Assembly (NCBI GenBank): GCA_004335635.1
Contig: QAXH01001676.1
Span: 312-12,730, forward strand
Length of the DNA: 12,419 nucleotides
Direction: 5' to 3'
Origin: Chloromonas sp. AAM2
Taxonomy: Eukaryota > Chlorophyta > Chlorophyceae > Chlamydomonadales > Chlamydomonadaceae
The first letter of the stretch is position 1, and every line of letters starts with the position of its first letter. A program made the position numbers and the translations under genes. Positions 6,716-12,419 of the stretch are shown piece after piece. Below the pieces are notes generated by a model, which worked only from the letters and a program-made list of their open reading frames with translations, made no database searches and had not been told where the DNA came from.

Positions 6716-7153
6716 ATGTTACAGAAGTGTCCTCACAGATGGTTACAGGGTTTACAGCAACCTGAATCTGCTTGTAACCCTGTTTCGCCAACAATTACAT
6801 TAATCATCACATTAATGTGTTTCCTGCGTGTGCTGTGGTGCGTCAGCAATCAAAGGCAGCTGCCGCTGCACACCGCCTCTATTTACAGAGGGGTTGTCAT
6901 TGCCCCACACAGAGGGAGTATTACACAGCGTAGCACCTTATACGACCAAGCAGTCGTCATACCACTACACTCCGTTGCGGTAGTGGAGAGACCAGTGGAG
7001 AGAGCACTGGAGAGACCAGTGGAGAGACCAGTGCTGGAGAGACCAGTGGAGAGAGCACTGGAGAGAGCACTGGAGAGAGCACTGGAGAGACCAGTGGAGA
7101 GACCAGTGGAGAGAGCACTGCAGAGAGCACTGGAGAGAGCACTTATAAGTTGA
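6716..7153 (+). CDS. Doubtful open frame containing the 12-bp minisatellite
   Basis: An ATG-started frame of 145 codons (MLQKCPHRWLQ... to RALIS, stop at 7151-7153). Its first half overlaps the hairpin and the right-hand direct repeat. Its second half is VERP/VERA/LERP/LERA repeats read from the minisatellite. The minus strand is also open across the repeat, so the openness says little. I recognise no domain. It may be a relic or chance. Confidence 0.15.
   Translation: MLQKCPHRWLQGLQQPESACNPVSPTITLIITLMCFLRVLWCVSNQRQLPLHTASIYRGVVIAPHRGSITQRSTLYDQAVVIPLHSVAVVERPVERALERPVERPVLERPVERALERALERALERPVERPVERALQRALERALIS
6741..6782 (+). terminator. Candidate 3'-end hairpin and TGTAA signal after the HNH gene
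   Basis: CAGGGTT (6746-6752) can pair with AACCCTG (6776-6782), and the stem extends by three pairs past one bulged base (ACA 6754-6756 with TGT 6773-6775). A competing perfect 7-bp pairing is GGTTACA 6741-6747 with TGTAACC 6773-6779. TGTAA itself (6773-6777), the green-algal poly(A) motif, sits inside the stem. It lies about 60-100 bp after the HNH stop. Some giant viruses use hairpins as transcript 3'-end signals, so this may be either a host-type or a virus-type signal. Confidence 0.35.
6817..6911 (+). repeat. Direct repeat flanking the HNH gene, right copy
   Basis: Counterpart of 5365-5465, with the same order of words from GTGTTTCCTG to TTGTCATTGCCCCACACA. A weaker third echo of the repeat's leading edge, GGTGATGTGATGTGT followed by ATCCTCCGTGCGTGTG, occurs at 6674-6717, immediately at the end of the HNH frame. 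Confidence 0.85.
6983..7141 (+). repeat. 12-bp minisatellite, 13 units
   Basis: Thirteen units of the form (G/C)TGGAGAGA(C/G)CA run without interruption for 159 bp. One unit is enlarged by three bases (near 7031-7045) and one carries CTGCAG in place of CTGGAG. Length changes are all multiples of three, so a plus-strand frame would read (V/L)ER(P/A) throughout. The short word AGTCGTCATA flanks it on both sides (about 6952 and 7181). Confidence 0.95.
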
Positions 7154-8444
7154 TTAAAGTCAAATGAGAATAGACCATATAGTCGTCATATGACCACTCT
7201 CTATTCACAATCCCCACTCTCCAGCACCACTTTCAGGCTCTCCATTCCGGAGAGTGTACTGTTTAGATCCCTCTGAAAACAGCCCCCAAAAGTGGTAAAT
7301 TGACCCTTCAAAAAGTGTCCCAGAACCAACCAGGTCACCGCATCGCAGTGCCAGATGAAACTCAGTGCCAGATGAAACTCAAGACATGACTCTTGGATCT
7401 CTGGCCAGCATGCCAAACTTGTCCCTTGACACCACAATGTGCACCACTGGGCAGATGGCATCTGCATGGCTGTGACACATGACCTCGCACATTTCGACAG
7501 CACTTCACATGGCCTGTGATGGAATGCCACAGGTCACTCGTCAAGAATTGTGGCCGTGTTTTGCTTTGGCGGGACAAAAAGCAGTTGTAATCGCAGGTTT
7601 TGGCCGATTCAACATCCACTTCATTGTGTGGGTGCGTGTGTTGTACGAACACCGTCAATTGGGCGAGAAGTAGTAGCTGTAGTTGGTACTTCGCACCTTC
7701 TGCAAACCATCACAGCAGCCATCGAGAGCTGGGGCGCAAGACTGTAGCAAATCACGAGCAAAGCAGCCAAACAGCAGAGCCTGGAAATTGGGTCAGCTGT
7801 ACAAGTCCCAGAAGGTAGAGATATACGAGCAGTCAAGCCCCTAGGCTATCTTGCCATAAAGAGATAACGCCGAGGCTTTTGCCAGGAATCATGGCGGTTC
7901 GTAAAAGTGCCAAAACCGTTCAAGTTTTTTGCGAAAGCGAAGTTTGACCACGCGCAAGCCGTCGGAAGGCGTATCGGGTATTGGCAAAGGATCGAGTCCC
8001 TCACCACCGTCGAGGGCCTCATATCAGTCCTGTACCAGTCGCCATCCCTCCTTACCCGAAGCGCAACTTTGCTTTCTGCCTCTTCTCCAGCACATCAAGC
8101 AAACAAGCATTCTACCTGCAGGTTTCAAACCATCGCCAGCAGGAGCCTTTTACCAGTTTTGAAGGTGGGTGCGCTGGGTCGCACACAAGAATGGCAAATG
8201 TACACACAACGCAGCGTTCATAATGCTACTGAAGCTGTAAAGTATAAGCTCGGTCTTACTTCTTTGTTGCGTGCGGCCTGGGCGTAGTGGCACGGATTTG
8301 TCGAGGCCAGGTGTCGTTCCCCAACGCCATCCTCTGCACAACATCTGTTTGATGGTTGCATTATCCAAGTATGTGCCTGCAAGACTAACAAGGCTAGAGG
8401 TTCCTGGCAGGATCCACATCACCACCACTTTGCCCGCAGGCGTC
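7154..8444. other. Spacer upstream of the LARP6-like gene, no recognisable gene
   Basis: Open frames on both strands are short, overlapping and unlike known proteins. Near the right end, CCCGCAG at 8434-8440 would be a good 3' splice site directly before the LARP6 start codon, so part of this region may hold a 5' untranslated exon and intron. A small ATG frame at 7891-7947 (18 codons, MAVRKSAKTVQVF start) could be an upstream ORF in such a leader. The boundary between the virus-like block and host DNA should fall near 7150-7250, judging by composition, but I find no clear terminal repeat or target-site duplication. Confidence 0.45.
7346..7379. repeat. 17-bp tandem duplication
   Basis: CAGTGCCAGATGAAACT is repeated exactly, at 7346-7362 and 7363-7379, followed by CAAGACATG. 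It looks like a simple local duplication in the spacer. Confidence 0.85.
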
Positions 8445-11400
8445 ATGTCAGGAGCGTCAGCTGTCGTGGCGATGAGCGATGAAGGGCTCGCTGATTCGGA
8501 GTCTGCACAAGATGTCAAGCAAGACCAGCGAATGTCCATGCAGCAGGCTGCGCTGTCGCCAAGAGCTGATGATGACTCGGATGCGTCGGAGGATGAAGGG
8601 CTAACGTCTGCAGGCGCTGGCATGGGCGCAACAGACCAGGTTCCTCTTACGCCTGAAGGAGCAGAAGCTGTACTTAAGCAGGTGGGCCATTCCAGTTTTT
8701 GTGATTTTCAGTTCCTTTTGTGCAGGCCTTCCCAGCCTGCGTTCGCTTGCCCACTGAACGCCCAGCAATAATGTACTGGCAGCTCGGCCAGACATACCAG
8801 CTTTGGAGGGCTTTTTCTGTCATGTGGCATCTCAGTAGGCAAGTTTACCGCCATGTCCGCAGATCGAGTTTTACTTCAGCGATGCCAGCTTGCCAAGCGA
8901 TAAGAAGCTGCTCAAACAGATTCGCAAGGATCCTGAAGGCTATGGTGAGCTGGGTGGGGCGACTAGTGGACTTCCGCATTCTGTACATCCCTTCTTCACG
9001 AAGGCCGCCGATGCCATGCAACATGACACAACGCCGTCACATTGCTCTACAGCACCCAGTCTAGCATTCACCTAGGTCGCATGAGGTGTACAGTGAGCCG
9101 AGGTTAGTTCTAGGACGATATCCTGCCACACAAGTCCAGTGTGTTGCCTTGCAGTACCCATCAAGGTCTTTGCCAACTTCCGCAAGGTTCGGGCGCTCAC
9201 ACGTGATGTGGACGCCATCTCCACTGCTCTCCAAGCTTCAACCTTGCTCATGCTCAAGGATGACGGCAAGCAGGTGCGTGGCACCTTTTCTCAAGCACCA
9301 TGCGTGACTTGCAAAGAACATCTGCAGCTGCACCCTGTTAGCCATCTTGCTGAAGCAAAAATCATATAGGTGTATAACACAAGCAGGACAGCAGACTTTC
9401 TCGGCTTCCCAGCTTGTCCGCTGCAAGGATTGCCCATGGATTTGCCTGTGGACCTTGCAGGTTCGCCGAATCATTCCTGTGCCAGAATACAACATTGAAG
9501 AAATCCAACGCCGTACTGTGGTGGTGGAAAATCTACCAGTCGGCTCAACCATAGGTAAGCATTCTACGATGTGCAGCTCACTTCTGTGCGATGTGAACCC
9601 TGGTTGGGCCACATACGGAATTTATATTGCAGCTACGGGCATACAAGCTACTGATTGCGCTGATGCTTCACTGCGTCCGTGCAGAAAGTGTAACCAAGAT
9701 GATGCGTACATATGGTACAGTCAAGCTGGTGCGGATCTGCAGCAAGGAGACAAAGGGCAAGCTACCCGCATGGCTCACGGTGCGTGCAGCTTTGGAAAAT
9801 ATGCCGAAGTTGCCGAAAAGCGACAGCACTGCAGCAGTCTTGCACATCATTAGGGCTGCTGGGTCATCAGCACAGCTGTGGACACAGGCAACAGTGCACA
9901 GCCATGCTGGAACAATCATTTCATAGCCTAATTCACAAGCCCCAGGCAATCACGTGCACTTGACGCTGAGATGGGAATGGTTTTGAGGGGAAGTTTTTCA
10001 GTTGCAACAGCACCGTGGCCCGGGGAAAACTTTGCGTACATCGACATGAACGTGCACGTGCCACGTCCTCATTGCCCTGCAGACTGCCATGAGCTGTGGA
10101 TGATACTAAAAATTGCAATACCATGATGAACATTGTCACTGTCTCATTGCTCAGTACACTAATGACCCTCGCTGCTCTGCAGACTGCCCTGGGCTCCGCT
10201 GGCCTGCACAGCGTGAACAGTACGGGCGGCCGCTCCACGCCCACAGTGGCGGAGAACAAGCCCCCGCATGCGTTTGTGGAGTTTGCAGACGAGGAGGAGG
10301 CGGTCATGGCGGTGGCAGCCCTGCATGACACCGAGGGATGGTGAGTGATGAGGGCATGGGGGCAAGGGCTGGGTGCTTCAGACCGCATTGAGTCTGCTGA
10401 TAAGGAGAGTGTGATGACGGTGGCTGCCCAACATTGCTGGCGTTGTATGCTATGGGCAAGGTACAGGACATGGGCATGGGGAGCCAAGGCGCTGTAGTCC
10501 GCATGTGGATAAGGGGACATTATGTTGGGCGTGCAAATTCCGTGTGGTGGCGCAGCGCCACGAGTTCTGATGCCACTCAATTTAAGGAATGATGTGGATG
10601 CCATGGTGCATGCTGGACTGCTGGATTGAGGACGATGATGCTTATCATGCTTATCACTTATCATTGTGCATGCTGGACTGCTGGATTGAGGACGATGATG
10701 CTCATCACTTATCATGGTGCATGCTGCTGCAGGCGTCCTCTGGGCATTCAGGTGCACCACCTGATCTATGCCTCCTCATCGACCCCCAAGGTCAGCAAGC
10801 AGGAGCAGCGACTCAGCAGCCGTTCATCAACCTTAGGCGGAACAGTCTCAGGCTCCATCCCACGCCGCAACAGCCACCGTGACGAGTCGCCCAATGTTTC
10901 AAACGGCCGCAACGCGGGCCTCGCACCGTCGATGAGTGAACGGCCGCCGTCCAGTGTGGGCGGCTGGCGTTCGACGGGCACCAGCCTTGCAGGCGCTACC
11001 GGCCCGCTGGCCCGTCGATGCACTGTGGCAGTCGATACGGGATCCGCGCCTTGCTCGAACCCCACCACGCCCAGCCGTGGTGCAACTGTCAACCGGTTCC
11101 TCACCGGTAGTACGGGCGGATCCGCAGCAGCGGCCGATGTTTCTGAGCCGTCCAGGCGCTATGTGCCGCCTGGCAGGCGGTCGGTGGAGGCTGGAGCATT
11201 CAGCGGACAGGCAAGCCCAGCTATGCCAGCATCACCCATGTACATGTCCGCACATGCTGCTGTTTATGCAGCGCAACGGTCAGCGACGACGGGAGGCTCA
11301 CCGAACCGCCCGCCTGAGCAGCCCCGTTCCGCCCCTGGTGCTGCACCCGACCTTTCCCCGTACAACACAATCGGGCCAGTGGTTGCGAACGACCTGGTCA

Positions 11401-12419
11401 TCAATCCATCGCAGCTCGCATTGCGTCCCATTCGCACCGGTGCGGCTCCCGCTCGTGCAGACACAGGAAGTTTATCCAATGACCCTTCAACTGCAGATGG
11501 CACAGTGCTTGTTGCTTCGCTGCTATCGCCGTCTGCTGTCGAACACCAACAGAGTGCGTTCCACGTGCAGCCGACGGGAATGGCGAGCAGTGGTGGTGGG
11601 GCCGGCGCCGGCCGCACCAGCCCCGCCAGCCGTCTTGGTGTTCCTGCTCTCCAGTCAGGGCGTACCACTCCCACCAACAACACAGCCGGTATCACCACGC
11701 GGCCGTCGCTTGAGAAACGTAGCAGCGGTGCACCTAAGTTTGTTCTTGACTTGCCCCCTGGCTCGGCCCCTGGAAACCGCGCCCCGGGAAGCGCCGGCGG
11801 TGGTGGTTCAAATGCAGGCGCGGGTCCTGCTGGACGCGCGGGATTGCCGCCCAAGGGTAGCAGCTCAGCAGGCGCATCACCACTGGCCATGCCTTATGGC
11901 GCAGGCGCCCGTGTGTTCCAAGCAGCCGTCGCAGACGCCACCACCAACGTCACCTTCCAACCGCTTTCCCCGTCATGCATGCCACCCGGCAGCACCGCTC
12001 ACCTGCCTTTCCACCACAGCGGCCAGTACATAGCTGAAGTCGAAGACTTCATCAATAAGATTATTCCGCCAGGCATTGGCTCGTCATCAACCCCTGCAGG
12101 ACCGGGGACACCGGTGGCCGGTGCAGATTCTGCGTTGGTGCAAAACTTGTCCCGAGTCAGCGAGGGTGCTGAGCGGGAACCGTCGGTGGGTTCGCGTGGT
12201 AGTGGCAGTGGCGGTGGTGGTTTGAGGCACGCACCCAGCGTTCTGGTTGGAGGCGCAAGGACGTCACTTTCGGGCGTGCCGCATCGTGTGCGGGATGTGG
12301 ATGGTAGTAGCGGGGGTGGTGGTGAAGCAGATGAGGAGGTGGCGAGGTTTAGAGCTGCGCTGGAGGAAGCACGTGGCGTCAATCCTGCCAGCGCGCAAGC
12401 ACAGGCACACGTGTCCCGA
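8445..12419 (+). CDS. LARP6: La-related protein of the plant LARP6 type, spliced, 3' end outside the window
   Basis: RNA-binding protein with a La motif followed by an RRM-like domain; the family regulates mRNA translation and stability. Coding exons are 8445-8681, 8863-8944, 9155-9273, 9461-9554, 9685-9779, 10183-10340 and 10733-12419 (open to the end), giving 824 residues. All six introns are GT-AG (181, 210, 187, 130, 403 and 392 bp), with phases 0, 1, 0, 1, 0, 2 that join cleanly. The acidic N-terminus is followed by the La motif (about residues 68-146): Q79, FYFSDASLP at 82-90, KDPEGYVPI at 101-109, RALTRD at 119-124. Next come VRRIIPVPE and RRTVVVENLP at 163-172 (RNP2-like), and HAFVEF at 238-243 (RNP1-like). 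These linker sequences are those of plant LARP6 proteins. Exon 7 encodes a long Ser/Gly/Pro/Ala-rich, probably disordered tail with RRYVPPGRRS and a short helical patch, YIAEVEDFINKIIPPG. I did not find a certain PAM2 or LSA motif. Start ATG 8445 lies just after a splice-acceptor-like CCCGCAG; an in-frame ATG at 8352 is the alternative. Retaining intron 5 would add 49 codons and stop at 9926. Confidence 0.88.
10602..10726 (+). repeat. Tandem repeat at the 3' end of LARP6 intron 6
   Basis: A 60-bp unit (10602-10661, starting CATGGTGCATGCTGGACTGC), a 51-bp copy lacking nine bases (10662-10712) and a partial third copy (10713-10726) are arranged head to tail. The partial copy runs directly into the CTGCTGCAG splice acceptor at 10724-10732. 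The repeat therefore occupies the branch-point and polypyrimidine region of this intron. Confidence 0.85.

Noticed and set aside
2580..7260. Search by eye for terminal inverted repeats or a target-site duplication around the virus-like block
   Set aside because: No convincing pair was found; only short words such as AGTCGTCATA recur, and these flank the minisatellite instead.
7201..7658. Minus-strand open frames in the spacer, checked as possible missing HD-phosphohydrolase exons
   Set aside because: They lack the family's HYHT or HD motif patterns and have no suitable splice sites.
7891..7947. ATG frame starting MAVRKSAKTVQVF, resembling the N-terminus of ribosomal protein S16 (uS9)
   Set aside because: The expected FGRKKTA continuation is not found in any frame or behind any nearby splice site, and the frame stops after 18 codons. 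Kept only as a possible upstream ORF.
9933..10760. 275-codon minus-strand open frame
   Set aside because: It crosses LARP6 introns 5 and 6 and exon 6 on the opposite strand, and part of it is repeat-derived (SSSPACTM runs).
10936..12033. Long plus-strand open frame overlapping LARP6 exon 7
   Set aside because: It is in another frame of the G+C-rich exon, while the LARP6 frame joins in phase from exon 6 and is open to the window end. The minus-strand frame at 11264-11890 is likewise a shadow.

Overview
The window looks like nuclear DNA of a green alga, probably a chlorophyte. A spliced host gene with clear GT-AG introns lies at the right end, a lone spliced host exon lies near the left end, and a virus-like block sits between them. 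The algal assignment rests on the plant-type La-related protein (LARP6-like), the G+C-rich long last exon, many short simple repeats, and TGTAA motifs downstream of stop codons. There are no rRNA, tRNA or CRISPR features that I can support.

Left part (1-2521): about 2.2 kb without a recognisable gene. It is followed on the minus strand by one exon (2521-2237) that encodes the C-terminal half of an HD-superfamily metal-dependent phosphohydrolase. Its upstream exons are not found anywhere in the window, so it is an orphan 3' piece.

Central part (about 2600-7150): a block with viral or mobile-element affinities and visibly lower G+C than the right end. On the minus strand is a broken gene. Its N-terminal pieces carry a PHD finger, a lysine-rich tract and a cysteine-rich region. 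Its C-terminal piece is the second RecA-like domain of a helicase resembling herpesvirus origin-binding proteins (Herpes_ori_bp / UL9-like). The two halves are in the same reading frame but are separated by a four-copy, 44-bp tandem repeat that introduces a stop. Upstream, the frame is broken again at a six-base homopolymer and by two in-frame stops. Divergently, on the plus strand, are a small MSV199-domain protein (4761-5204) and an HNH endonuclease with a duplicated zinc-finger module (5682-6680). Both are gene types typical of nucleocytoplasmic large DNA viruses (NCLDV). The HNH gene is bracketed by about 100-bp direct repeats, and a 12-bp minisatellite follows.

Right part (7154-12419): about 1.3 kb of spacer, then a LARP6-like RNA-binding protein gene. 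It has seven coding exons (8445-8681, 8863-8944, 9155-9273, 9461-9554, 9685-9779, 10183-10340, 10733-12419) joined by six GT-AG introns in consistent phase. The seventh exon stays open for 562 codons and runs off the window.

The simplest reading is an endogenised, partly decayed viral or virus-derived element inserted between, or into, host genes. It may have severed the HD phosphohydrolase gene. The genes in the central block do not form a recognised pathway. A PHD finger, an origin-binding-type helicase, an MSV199 protein and an HNH nuclease would fit replication and mobility functions of a large DNA virus or a related element.
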